Assembly: GCA_025403435.1 (NCBI GenBank)
Contig: CM046333.1
Span: forward strand, 33,935,521 to 33,999,520
Direction of reading: 5' to 3'
Length of the DNA stretch: 64,000 bases
Origin: Artocarpus heterophyllus
Lineage: Eukaryota > Streptophyta > Magnoliopsida > Rosales > Moraceae
Of this stretch, positions 23,930-35,322 are shown piece after piece; the stretch's first letter is position 1, and each line of letters starts with the position of its first letter. Position numbers and translations under genes: made by a program. A model generated the notes under the pieces. That model did not search any database. It worked only from the letters and a program-made list of their open reading frames with translations, and was not told where the DNA came from.

Positions 23930-24870
23930 TAGGGTTTATGTGCTTGATAATAGTAAGTTAACTAATGGCATGTTTATGTGCTTGATAACGAATGGACCCT
24001 GAGAAATGAGTTCTATAATGATCAAGTAATAACCCAATTCGGTAATTAATGTTCACGTCTCATTATCTACATATGGTTTGATAATAGTAAGTTAACTAAT
24101 GACGATAAATTGTTCAAGCAGAACATTTGGATGGATAGCAAAAGAACAAGAAACTGGTTAACGTTGTGTCAATTTTGAGTAAGTTCAAAGCCCACCTACA
24201 GTGTGGAATAAAGGGTTTCAAAAAATAGAAATGTTATTTAAATCATTTAGTAAAATGCATTTGTTATGCATTTATTTAAAGTTGATAAGCATCATGTATG
24301 GTATGTCAACCTAAATTAAAGGATTGGTAAAATAATTCACCAGACAAGTAAAGAAAGTATCATACTAGCTCCTGACTCAAGGGGAGTCTTAAGTTATGTT
24401 ATAGTCTCGGTGTTATGATGACCCATTTGCACATTTGGTTTGAACACTTGGGCCCTAGTTAAGTTAAGAATATGGAAGAAAAAATCAATGTTCATAAACA
24501 AGCATAAAAGGATCATGCGTCCAAATAGGATATTTCAGTGGGCTATGTTTAGACTTACTGATCAATAACTAACCTAGTTATTTCATGCTATAGGAATTTC
24601 AGCTAAAAAACCAGAATAGAATCACTGATGATTTGGCAATGATACATGTGTAAATGTATAGGTATGGATATCTCCATAGGAAAGTTTTTGTTATGTATTA
24701 AGTGAATTTGAAATATGCATTTTGAAGAGAATATTAAGTATGAAGTGTGATGTAATATAAGTTAAGTGCGAAGTCTAAACTCTTTTGAAAACAATGTTGT
24801 AATGATTAGATATGAAAAAGTGAAAAAGTTTTATATATAAAAATGTTTTCTAATTTTTATAGATAAGTAA
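23930..24870 (+). repeat. Decayed LTR related to the gypsy LTR
   Basis: The region shares ordered blocks with 7585-8040 of the chromovirus LTR. Examples are cccacctacag plus tggaat near 24191, a shared atggtatgt block near 24300, a tcaccag block near 24350, gactc with gagt near 24385, and aacacttgggccctagttaa near 24443. Spacing is similar but identity is low, so this is an old insertion of the same LTR family. A direct repeat, ttgataatagtaagttaact, occurs near 23945 and 24079. Confidence 0.7.
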
Positions 24871-25015
24871 GTAAAGAATTAAGGAACGACTCAAAAGACT
24901 TAGGTCACTAAATTTTCTTTGAAACAAATAAGCGCCAACCGCCTTCAATCGCGTCCGAGTAAACAATGAAAGCCGCCGTGGATGGCTCATCATTTCACGA
25001 GACCTCTTGATTTAG

Positions 25016-25018
<3 letters not shown>

Positions 25019-25056
<38 letters not shown>
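25019..25056. repeat. (AT)n microsatellite
   Basis: An uninterrupted run of about 19 AT units. It would be length-variable between individuals. Confidence 0.95.
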
Positions 25057-25059
<3 letters not shown>

Positions 25060-25096
25060 TCAAAACCAAAATCACAACAACAAATCTTGACCAACA

Positions 25097-25339
25097 TCAC
25101 AAGAGACGACGACTTCCAGCTAAGGCCGAGCAAATGATCTCCATCGCAATTGTCATGGATCTGGTCTTCATGCATTGATCTCGCACCTCCTCCTTCTTAG
25201 CGTGTCCCCCCACCCGACAAGGCCAAGAGCCAGCACAAAGATGAAGTAGCAGAGGAGGAGGAAGGTGAGCATGGTCGCAAGTGAGAACAGTGGAGGCATC
25301 GGCTGAGAATGGGAGAGTGGAAGGAGAGAGATCGAACAA
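25097..25339 (-). other. Unrecognised coding-like GC-rich patch
   Basis: An 80-codon minus-strand frame begins MFDLSPSTLPFSADAS and lies in sequence clearly more GC-rich than its surroundings. I recognise no domain. The N-terminal leucine-rich stretch could be by chance. Upstream on that strand is a purine-rich GA tract resembling a 5' UTR in reverse. It may be the first exon of an old gene or captured DNA. Confidence 0.3.
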
Positions 25340-25921
25340 AGGGAGGGTAGAGAACGAGGGGCAGATTTAGGGGAAGGGAAGAGAAAGAGTTTATGATTTT
25401 AGGGTTTCAGATTTGATTTTAGATTTAAGGACAAAAGTGTAAATTAATAAATCAAATTTGAAAAATAAATTTTAAAGGGGCAATTTTAAAATGTCAAGAA
25501 GGGGAGGATTTTTTAATAAGGAGGCTTCATAAGGGGCATTTCATGTAGTTTTCTCTAGCTTTTATACTTCCACTGAGAGCATGTATAAAATTTTGTGTAT
25601 GGGGGGAAGGGCAACATATAAGAAAAGTTTTGAAAACCTATATACAACAACGTAAATTTTCAAAAGTCTAGGAATTTGACTTATTTTAAGCATCCTCTAG
25701 TACCACTTCAGCTCTACTTATTCTTTCTCTGGGTTAATTACATAATTATACCTCCTCGTTTTAACTATTTCTTAATTTGTCCTTTTGTTTTTAATAAGTA
25801 CAAAGATATCCTCTGGATTTAAAAACTGATTTCATATTTATCCCCTTAAATTTAAAAAAATTGAGCAAAATAATATAACTACCCTTAAATAGTTATAAAA
25901 AAATATTTTATAGATTTAAAA

Positions 25922-26042
25922 ACATAAAAAATCTTTGAGAAAACATGTTATTTTAGGGAAAAAAAAAGACCTTAAGTTTCGTCATAAAAAATCTTTGAAA
26001 AAACATCTTATTTTAGGGAAAAAAAGGACCTTAAGTTTCGTA
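25922..26042. repeat. Tandem duplication of about 60 bp
   Basis: Two adjacent copies of a unit starting cataaaaaatctttgagaaa and ending cttaagtttcgt differ only by a few substitutions and a shorter A-run. This is a recent local duplication in non-coding sequence. Confidence 0.85.
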
Positions 26043-27148
26043 ACTTTTTGAATGTAAAAATATTTTTTAAAAAAATTTCTGAAGAAAAAAATATATTTCA
26101 AAAACAAATTTGATATATTAAAGTTATTTTTATCTTATCTCTATCTTTATCCCATCAAAAAAGTCTACAAGAGATAATATTGAATGCATCTACTTGTTAG
26201 ACTAACTTAACATTTTATTATACACCATACGAGCGCCTCAGACAGTAGTTGCATCATCCAAAATAGTGAGGGTAAAAGAGGGGTAAAAAGAAAAAAGAAA
26301 AAAGGTCAACTTAGAAAAGAAAATAAAAACAGAAAAAAAAATGTGGGTCACATAAATGAAAGATAAATTGTCATTATCCAAGTCTTCTTTTTAGCAGTTA
26401 TGACACTTCGATATTATCTATTTTGATATTTAGAATTGGACAGTATATTATGCAGACTAACTTTAGTCTAGTTTTCTGAATTTTATGAAACGTATAATTT
26501 TGGACAAGTATATGATAGAGAATAAAATTATTCTCTATGGATAGAGAATGATCCCACGGCTCAATTTACTTACATTTTATGCGGCCCCAACTACATAACT
26601 TCAGAAGTTACATGTAATCACAACTAATTCCTTTCTTACAAGGAAATAGAAAAAAAAAAAAAAGAAAGCGATTCATGGAATCCAAATCAACGAATGAGTT
26701 TTTTTTTATAAAAAAATGCATATCGGAGAAGAAGCATTCACCAAACAGCAACCAACAAACAAACTCGACCAAAAAAAAAAAAAAAAAACTGAAACAAGAA
26801 CAAAAAATAAAAAAGAAATAAAATTATAAAAATTTTTGCAAGGAAAGAAAATAGATTTTCAGCTTTAGGATTTGGAAATGTTAATAATCTCTTTGTTTTA
26901 CAAATTTTTTTCGCAGACAAAACCGTAAAAAAAAAATAAAGAAATACGAGATAAAATCTGAGGATCGTGCTTACTATGCCTTTTATCATTTATTGATCTC
27001 TTCAACCTGCTGCAATAACTACTAAAAAAAACCTCAAATTTTCCTCTGGTTTTTCGCTAAAGGTCTTATATATCATATATGTTGTTATGGTGGTAATCGG
27101 AGAACGGCTCATTGGGGGTGACATTGTTTTGGTAGCAAAACATTGCCG

Positions 27149-27452
27149 TTAGCTTGTAGGACGTCGGAAATTGGTCTTCACCTTCAGTCCTTGGAGTGTC
27201 CTTGTCGTTGCGTCATACGCACTGGAGACCTCCTCGCTTGGAGGGCGTGAAGTTGGCGACACTATCGAAGTTGTCGATCTCCTAGTCGGATAGTCTCTTG
27301 CAGGCGAAAATGAGTCCAACGAGGTATTTGGCGGCGGAGAAGGGGGTCGCCCAATTACAAGGCTCGACCCATCAAGGCAAGCAAGCTCTCGTCTCAAGCA
27401 TCGCTGTCGAAGGAGGCTGGGCGGGGGCGGGGGCGGTGGCGGCTGCCATGGG
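27149..27452 (-). pseudogene. AP2/ERF transcription factor pseudogene fragment
   Basis: The minus strand encodes SEEVSSAYDATTRTLQG followed by KVKTNF (about 27155-27225). This matches the helix and C-terminal end of the AP2/ERF DNA-binding domain, whose members usually have E-E, A-Y-D-A, R, G and K-TNF at these positions. Upstream DNA can be loosely followed as a decayed beta-sheet half of the domain, with frameshifts. A further upstream ATG on the minus strand (near 27450) opens an alanine/proline-rich stretch like ERF N-termini. No intron or flanking gene structure is seen. ERF proteins are small nuclear regulators, often intronless. This copy is too broken to act. Captured fragment or dead local gene are both possible. 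Confidence 0.6.
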
Positions 27453-27900
27453 GAAGGAGCTTGTCAAACTTTTGTTCAGCAAATTGTATTAGGTTTTGGA
27501 CATGTTTTTGAACCAATAATGGTGGAGATTAAAAGTTGTATGAAATTACAGGTTGAGATTTGTTTTAATAAAAATACCAATATTTCATAAAGTTTTTTTA
27601 TTTTTGTGTTGCTAAACCACCAATATCCAAGTTTATTTTTTGAACTATGATATTATTTTTTGAACTATAAGCTCATATTATAATATCTATTAGATAATGA
27701 CCTAACTATCTTTATTTCGTACTCCACTGGTAGAGAATTTTGGTACCACCCATCATAACTTTTCTCTATAATTTTAGCCCTTAACTTTATAAATTATCTA
27801 TTTTTAAACAAAATCTTTTATGACATGAAGGTTTTTTAAAAAAAAAAAAAGAGAGAGAGAATAAAATAAAATAAAAGCAATATAAAAAATAAAAGGGGAG

Positions 27901-28860
27901 ACTATGATAAAACCCTCATAAAAGGTCTTATCTATAACAACTATTTTTTATGGCCATTAGATTTAATCCAATGGTCTAAACGACTCAACTACACCAAATA
28001 ATAATAAGGTTTCTCACACATAATAAAAAATAAAATTAAAATTTAAAAACCTAATAATTAACAAAAATAAAAAAGAAAAAAACAAATAAAAAAACCTAAA
28101 AATTTGTCCTTTGGCCCCGAAAGCATCTTCATCAACAGCGGCCGCTGGGAGGAGGGCCTAAAACTCACGACGTCATCTCCCTCGTGACCCATGAATCCGT
28201 AGCCAACCTCAAGATGCTAGTCATGATAAAAACCAGCACGAGCTCCACGTTAGGTTGCGTGCATAGTGCCAGTTCGTGAATGATTCGCAATTTCCATCTC
28301 AATGAGATTTGGACTTGACGGCGAAGGGCTGGTGGGGTGATGCAAGTTAATGGCTAAGGGGTTTCGCAATCCAAGGCAGAGAGGTCACGATCGTGTCTCT
28401 GGCCGTGGGTGGTCACGATCGCGACGACCCTTCGTGCCCTGCGTGGTCCCTTGCGTGGGGGGCAGTTATCGTAGATAGCAGTGGTGGCCCTTCTCCCCAC
28501 ATTGCGGCCCATTGCCTCACGAGCACAATCGGAGAGCGGTCGACCCACAAACTCTGCCAATAAAATCGTGTAAGTTATGGGTTGTGAGCCCAATCACGAC
28601 CTCCTTCGTTCCATGGTCGTTGCGTCACCACGATTTGTGGCAATCTGGGGTCATCAGCCACCCAAACACTCGCCAACAGCCATGAAGTTTTCTTTTCTTC
28701 ATTCATTTTTTTTATTTTAGGTTTTTTAAAAAAAATGGTGTGCTTGGACTTAATGAACTTTTGATGAGCTTATTTGTTTTTCACCGTTGGATCCAAATCT
28801 AATGGACAAAAAAAGATCTGATTGATAAGAGATTTTAGTAGGTCTTATTGTAGAATTTTT
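27901..28860. mobile_element. Candidate Mutator-like non-autonomous element with GC-rich cargo
   Basis: The left end (27901-27985) and the right end (28775-28860, reversed) align over about 75 bases. Shared blocks include ccattagattt followed by atcca and ggt, and aggtcttat-like inner sequence. They enclose a GC-rich 0.6 kb region (28100-28690) unlike the AT-rich flanks, with short coding-like frames (28354-28593 minus; the + strand segment near 28190). Long inverted ends around gene-like GC-rich DNA is the Pack-MULE pattern. No transposase is present. The target duplication is unclear because both flanks are A-rich. Confidence 0.5.
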
Positions 28861-29213
28861 CAAAAAAAATAAAATAAAAGGAAACAAAAACTTGATCTAG
28901 AATAGAGGCAGAGAATATTCTATTCCTATTATTTTTTTAGGGCATTTTGTAAATTAGTTTGAGCTGAAAAATTGTTCAAAAACTGTAACATGTGAAAAGT
29001 TTGCCAAACAAAAGATTCATTCTTATTAGCATTTACCATTCCATCAACTATTAAATAATGCAACCAAACGTGTTGAAAAAATATAGTTAAAACTAATAAT
29101 TCGAACCAATTTTGATTAAAAGCAACTTTTCACTATTTGTTACGATGTGAGGTGTGATTAAAAAATGCCTTTAGAAGTTGCGCTGTAAGTAGGCTTTTGC
29201 GAATGTGTAATAA

Positions 29214-29362
29214 AACGTTTAGGAGAATAGTTTTAACTATTAATTTAGGTTTGAGAATTTTAGCATGTGAGAGTTTTACACTAACTTTTTTCTATAACAT
29301 GTAAGAGTTTTATACTATTTACAGTTTAAACTATTGTTCTGAATTACTCTTTCAAACATTCT
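29214..29362. mobile_element. MITE-like element, copy 1
   Basis: A short AT-rich element with imperfect inverted ends: acgtttaggagaatagtttt on the left, and reversed on the right aatgtttgaaagagtaattc. The interior shares tagcatgtgagagtttta with the copy at 32556. No coding capacity. Confidence 0.6.
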
Positions 29363-30609
29363 ATAAATGTAAGTGTATTAATTGCAACCTTTTCTTTCTT
29401 CTTCTCTGACGATAAGGGGATTTCAGGTCTGGGAATATGCATGAAATCAAAATTATCAATGTACTTGGGTTTGTTTCTTTTTCCTTTCAAGGTGCCTATG
29501 GTGAGCGGCTTTTTGATTCTGCAAGTCTGGGTTTTGCGTGGGCTAGATTTAGAATTCTTAATTTTTTAAAAAAAAAAATGAATTCAGAACCCTTTCTTTT
29601 TTCTGGTTTAAATTGGAACCAATAAATTCTAATTAACAAATACTACAATATAAAACAAAAAGTTGTTAATGTATAAAATTTTTACATATTATATGTTTTC
29701 AATCGAAATTGATCCTAACCAGTAATTCTAACCGTACTTCTCAGATCCTTATAAATTTCTATTTAAATTTTCTTCGAAACCAGGAACCAATTCGAATCTA
29801 TAAACCAATCCGTTTCCTCTATTTTCTGTTCTGCCTTTTTTTTTTTTTTTTTTAATAATCACTTCTTTTCACTCATGCACATGTGATGACAGACAAATTA
29901 CATACTTTCATAAAATTTTAAGCAAAGTTGAAGCTCCTCTACAACCAGAAAGACCTAACCCTCACAAGCTGCTCTTCTACTTTCCACCGTCATCAGTTAA
30001 TATTCCCAGTGATGATTAACAACATTTTTCATAAAATCCAATGCAAAAAAGAAATTAACATTTCTCATCATTGATGTAAGGATCACACTCCAAAATTTCA
30101 AATGTTTAACCCAGACAAGAATAAAATAAAAATATAAATGAATACTTGAGTCATAAAGCATCTAAAGAAAAAACTTTCTTGAAGTTTACTTCGGTTCCTT
30201 CCAACACTGTAATTCTTGGAAAAAAAAAAAAAGAAGAAGAAGCACACACACACACAAAACACTGTAAAACACTAACTAGAGCCCAATTTTTTTCTCATAA
30301 AAAAAAAAGTAATTGAATCACCAATGAAAAATATTCTTCTATTAGGACTTGAAAAAAATATAATGAGAAATGAGAAAATGTTTCAGAATTAATATGCAAG
30401 TTGAGAATTGAGACCCTAAATCAAAATTTCGACTATTACAATCAACACCAAATTCAAGATCAAATCATCACAAAACGTATAGTTAAAAGATTGCAAAATC
30501 CGAAACTGACATACCAAAAGAAGCAACAGCTGAGGAAAAAAAATGGCTAGGTTTTTATTATTTTTTTAGGGGAAAAAATAGCCAAGCTTTCACAAAATAA
30601 TTGCATCAT

Positions 30610-30900
30610 AAAAACAAAGATTGAATTCAATAGACGAGAGAAAAAGAGTCAGAAATCTCGTGTGGAAAAAGCGCCGACTCATCGCACCCACTCAGAAAGA
30701 GAGTGAGAATGGTGCTGCGTTTGGCACAAAGCGTTTTTTCATCACACTCTCTTTCTCCCCAAATAACAATGATATGTTGAATCCAAAGACAACCAAACAC
30801 AGATTTTTTTAATGAGGAAGTGCAGAGAAATTGCAACGCCTACTCAGAGAGTTACGAGAATGAGGAAGCGAGAGAGTATAAGCGAGTGAAATTTGGGGAT
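30610..30900 (-). other. Possible 5' UTR-like exon of a lost gene
   Basis: On the minus strand the segment is CT-rich (for example ctctcgcttcctcattctcg) and passes into AT-rich, intron-like sequence. That resembles the 5' untranslated exon of many plant genes. No coding sequence follows that I can recognise. Weak, composition-based call. Confidence 0.25.
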
Positions 30901-31307
30901 CTTATAGGGCGGCTTTGTCATAATGGTTTTTTTTATTTATTTATTTTTTTTTAAGGAACGCTAGCCCTAGTAATCCAGTTGGCGATTTTTGCAAGACTCC
31001 GGAGGGGGCATATACGTTCGGCTTCTTATCACCAATATATTTTAATAATTTCTTTGGAAAAAACTACGCATTCCACCAATATAGAACTTTAATTTAGACC
31101 ATTGATCTAGATCTGGCGGTCTGAAGAGATAAAAGTGCATCATATTAAAATAAAACCTCTGACATATGATTCAAGACCAATTTAAAGAGCTATTCTACAA
31201 ACTGGAGAGAGGAACAAAAAACCTTCCCTAGAATCCGTACCACCTCCGACGAACTGTGCCACCACCTGTGGCGAACTCATTTCTTGGGCGAAAATTTAGT
31301 AGACGAT

Positions 31308-31407
31308 CGTTAGCTTTTACAAGTTACAATAATAATTATTGGCAGCCATGGTTTTATTTTCCTTTGAATTCAAAACCATGACTGTCAATATAATACCAAG
31401 CTAACGG
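31308..31407. repeat. Short foldback (hairpin) sequence
   Basis: Left arm cgttagctt ... ggcagccatggtttt pairs with right arm aaaaccatgactgtc ... aagctaacg around a 16-base loop. The arms carry a few mismatches and a short internal bulge. It could be a foldback MITE or a small-RNA hairpin precursor. The sequence alone does not decide. Confidence 0.65.
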
Positions 31408-31472
31408 CTACCACCTCCCAACCATGGCAATATTTTGATGCCTACCACAGCTACCAATTTGAGAGTTATTTT

Positions 31473-31592
31473 GGGTGTGTTTGTTTCGGTTTTCAAATCA
31501 CGGTTTGAATTATTTTGCTACAGTATTTTCTCTTACAAAAATTTAAATCTTCATTCAAATACTCTACTCAAATACTCGTACCAAACGTATCC
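31473..31592. mobile_element. MITE-like element, copy 2
   Basis: It begins gggtgtgtttgtttcggttt and ends accaaacgtatcc, with inverted ends and an AT-rich interior including gctacagtattttc. This resembles common hAT-type plant MITEs. Confidence 0.5.
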
Positions 31593-31689
31593 TTCCTTTT
31601 TTTCCAACCATCCAGCATTTATTGTTGTCTTTGCTGGAAAAAGAGATGGAAATTCCAAAAAGAAAAAGGAGAAAATCGTAGTGTGGTTC

Positions 31690-31990
31690 AGTTGTGTCTC
31701 CATTGTTCGACGGGAAGGGATTTCCCAGGCGAATAGTTTTGTACCAGATCACCAAGACCCATTTGCGAATCTCGTCGGAGCTGGGAGAGTGGGATCCAGG
31801 CATGGCAGAGCTGGGCTCGCCGTGAAGGAAGGGCGTGACGGCAGCGCCAGTGATGGGGTCGACTACGACTGGGATGTTGGACGAGGCGGCAACCCTTCCC
31901 AGTGACCCGAAGCAACCGGGTTGAGATCACCAGAGACTGGAAGCGACATGGGTGAGCTCGCCAGAAGATGAAGGTGATGGCAGCGGGTTG
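31690..31990 (-). other. Coding-like GC-rich patch, unrecognised
   Basis: A minus-strand frame contains NIPVVVDPITGAAVTPFLHG and SPSSDEIRKWVL with no stop over about 75 codons, in a GC-rich patch. The residue mix looks like real protein rather than random AT-rich translation. I do not recognise the family. It may be a captured exon, since it lies among small DNA elements. Confidence 0.35.
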
Positions 31991-32555
31991 TTCAAGGGGC
32001 AGTAGCGATGGGTGGAGAAGGAAATGGTTCTTGAAATTTTGTTTAAATGTTTTTAAAACAATTGTAATTGTGTCCTTGAAATAATTTGGTGTGAGAGGAA
32101 CTAGATAAACCCTCACTGTGATCTAATAGTGCCCCTTAGATTATTCTCTACCGATGAAGAATGAATGCATTCTCCATCATAGACCTCTCTAATTTCTTTT
32201 ATAAAAACATTTGGATAAATTTTACGGTTATTTGGCATTTTAGTTTGTTCAAATTAATAAATAGTGTAAAGCTCTTAATAGGTATAGTAAAAAAAAAGCA
32301 AAGAATTGCTACGGTACAAATTTTATAGTTTTTTTAAACTAATATTTTTAGTTCTAACCACTCTTCTAAATACCCAATAATTTTTTCCCTTCGACCTTAA
32401 GTCACTACTCACTATTTTACTTTGTCCTCTAAATTTTAAAAACTGCTCTCCATATCCTACAAACTTTAAAATGTTATCAAGGTTGATCCTTCTGTCTATC
32501 CACGTAAATGGATCCTAAATAAAAACTACCCCTCTTGGTAATTCACATTTATAAA

Positions 32556-32681
32556 GTGTTTGGAAGAGTAGTCTAAACCATCAGTTTGAGTTTTAAAACT
32601 ATAGCATGTGAGAGTTTTATATTGTAGCTTTTACATTATTCATACTTTAAAGCATTGGTTTGAACTACTCTTTCAAATACC
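32556..32681. mobile_element. MITE-like element, copy 3
   Basis: Left end gtgtttggaagagtagtcta and reversed right end gggtatttgaaagagtagtt form inverted ends of about 25 bp. The interior matches the element at 29214. No coding capacity. Confidence 0.7.
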
Positions 32682-32892
32682 CTATTAAGCAAATTCGTAT
32701 ATTAATAAAAAGAGAGACCAATTTTGATAATAGTTTAAAGTTTGAGGGGAGACCAGCTTTTAAAGTTTAAGTGGCAAAGTAAAATAATGATTAAAATTCA
32801 AAGAATAAAAATAAAAATTTATCAAAAATTTTAAGTGAAGGTATCCTGTAGGAGTGTTATTATTCTTTTTTAAGGAAATATTAATACCTGAT

Positions 32893-33025
32893 TGGTAGTG
32901 TTTTTTAAATTGAATGAAAATAGTTTTGTTTTGAAAAATGAGATTTTTAAGACATGATGTTGAGAGTGTTTTTATAATTTTTGCCCAAAAAAATGCAAAA
33001 AGATTTCCAAAAACAATACTAAACG
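32893..33025. mobile_element. MITE-like element, copy 4
   Basis: It starts tggtagtgttttttaaa and ends ttccaaaaacaatactaaac, which read in reverse is gtttagtattgtttttggaa. The inverted ends and A/T-rich interior of about 130 bp fit a hAT-like MITE, a different family from copies 1 and 3. Confidence 0.55.
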
Positions 33026-33376
33026 AGTTTTTTAAGGTCTTTCTCTAGCAAGAGCCCTAACTTAAGGTTTATATTTTCAAATCATTGGATCTGGTCAAAA
33101 TTAGTTTTTTTTTTCCTTCAGATTTGTGAAAACAAATACTTTGGTTATTTTTTCAATACCCATAAGAGGAATTGCCTAAGAAAAAAGCATTATATTTTAT
33201 ATTCACATTTTTTAGTCCTGAAATTATCTTCAACATTTTGGATTGAAGATTTTTAAAACATTAATTAGTTAACTAATCCAAAAATTTTATTTTAAAAAAA
33301 ATCCAAAACCTAAAGTAAAACAAGAGATAGAAAGATTAGTGGTTGGAAAATGGCGGGCTATTTGGTAGTTGTGAAG

Positions 33377-35308
33377 TGTTAGAAAATGAGGATGCAATGG
33401 AATTTTAAAATTTTAAATTAGAGTATTTTTTAAAACATAAGTTTGACATGCTAAATACATAAATTAATGAAAGATCTTACTAACCACTTTTATGAACCAA
33501 AAAGCGACAACAATATGTGAAGAGAAGAATGTCCTAGAAGAGCCTCAACTAACTAGTTTTCTTTGTTATTCTCTATCCACGATAGAAGTGTGGGTGGTCA
33601 CAAGTCATACAACTTTTCCTCCTATGACTCTCCTTCCAACCACTTGAGAAGACCTAGAACTAAGGTTCTTGATGTTAAATAATAGCTTTTATGGAGTTTC
33701 AGAGTTTCTCAAACTAAAGTACTTACTCTTTGTTTTTAAATAATCTAAATAACAAAAAAAAACTCCCCCTATTTATAGTGGTCGAATTTGGGGAACCTTA
33801 TCAGATTAGGGCTCAAAATTAGAGTCTTGATCAACTTCTTATGAAAAACATGTATAAAGATTATCACATGATCAGCAAGCCGATCTAGGAGATTGGCCTA
33901 CCGAACTTACTCCATCGACAAGCCAAAGTTTCCCATCGGCTTGCTGAATTTATGATAGTCTTAAACCCTGAGAATATCTTATTTGCCACCTGAGAATCTT
34001 AGATAAAGCTTCAGTTTTAATTCAAATAACCCAATAAAAACGTTATTTGATTAAAACAGTCATATATAGATAATCTCATAGAAAAAAAATATTATCCAAA
34101 TAATTCAACATATTTATCTTGAATTAATTTACAAAATTAATTCAACTGATAAACTAATATGGATTATTGAATCCAATCTTATTGAATTTCAGTTAATCTA
34201 ATAATTTAACATAAGTCACCAATATGTAAGAAAAACATGTCGTATCATTACAAGATTTATTATGAGCTAGCAGAGAGGACCCGATGGACATATATAGTTC
34301 AAGCTCCTATGATTATAAAATACAATATTCCAAATACATATTTTATAATTATCAACTCTAATGCTACTCCACTAAAAGCTTAGAGCTACACTCTTAAACT
34401 ATATAAAATTACAAAGCTTCAATAAGCTAACCGTGATGACATATCATAATGTATCACATCTCCATAGGATATTCATAATCGGCTTAAGAATAAATTTCGT
34501 TTTACCTTCCCGATTATTTTTATCTTACGTTTTATAATCACACCATTGGAATACTTTCTATTCATAGATAATATACCATTTGGTTACACCTGTGTATCCA
34601 AATGGTTGAGCGCTCTAGTCTTTCAATTATAGGATAATGCATATAAGAGGATATCATTAACTCTACAAAAAGAGCTATGGATTCCATATCTATGAGTAAT
34701 AAGTATACGTAAATCAAGAGTCATGTCTCCAACATACCAGTATACATACCATCATTAAGTCAAGATGTCACCCTTCGGTACATAAAAAAACATAAGTCAA
34801 AAATATGGGCCCATTATTTATCTCAGGATTGAGACATAACACGTATGATTGTCTAAAGTGAATTGATATGCACAAATGGAATTATTAATTAAATCAATTC
34901 AACTTTTATGTCCTGATTTAATACATCGTCACCTATGACAATGCACCAATGTTTTTACTCGAAGTCCTACTCTAATGACTAAGACAAGCCATCTCCAGTT
35001 AGAGATGTAGACAACATAACAATCTTAGCATGAATAAAGTGCCCAACTTTATAACATTGATTGCTAATCTTATGCTTTAGACCATCACCTTTAAAATCAT
35101 GTCTTTCGCATAATTTGTCAATCGTATGCACGATTTTTAAAGGTTTAGATTGACAGTCTCATATTTTTGTTTGCTTATCATACATTTAACAGAAATAAAC
35201 ATAAAGAGGACAATATTTGGTATATGAATAATAAATAAACCCTTTATTGATAAAATGCCTCCAAAAACATATTACAACATTTTACTCCTTAGAGCACTAT
35301 GTCTAACA
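33377..35308 (-). repeat. 3' LTR of copia B
   Basis: In window orientation it runs TGTTAG...GTCTAACA, about 1.93 kb, and is collinear with the other LTRs of this family. A reversed TATA box is at 33770-33777. GC modules such as agccgatc, ggcctaccg and tcggcttgctg lie at 33885-33945. The minus-strand purine tract (complement of atctcctacttgc) follows at 35309. Confidence 0.9.
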
Positions 35309-35322
35309 ATCTCCTACTTGCA

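Larger units (their letters stand above)
23712..33376. other. Low-repeat island between copia A and copia B
   Basis: About 9.7 kb without full-length retrotransposon sequence. It is AT-rich, with GC-rich patches at about 25100-25350, 27150-27450, 28100-28690 and 31690-31990. It contains a gypsy LTR relic, small DNA elements and pseudogene fragments listed separately. Stretches 25560-25900, 26050-27100, 27500-27840, 29370-30600 and 32180-32550 hold nothing I can name beyond homopolymer runs and AT-rich sequence. No complete host gene was found. Confidence 0.7.

Noticed and set aside
25019..25056. AT run as an origin or matrix-attachment signal
   Set aside because: A simple microsatellite explains it; nothing else supports a special role.
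26738..26989. 83-codon minus-strand frame rich in Phe and Leu, looking like a membrane peptide
   Set aside because: It is the translation of A-runs and AT-rich sequence; composition explains it and no other coding sign exists.
28354..28593. 79-codon minus-strand frame as a gene
   Set aside because: No recognised domain, the ends are arbitrary, and it lies inside a probable transposon cargo; described only as coding-like.
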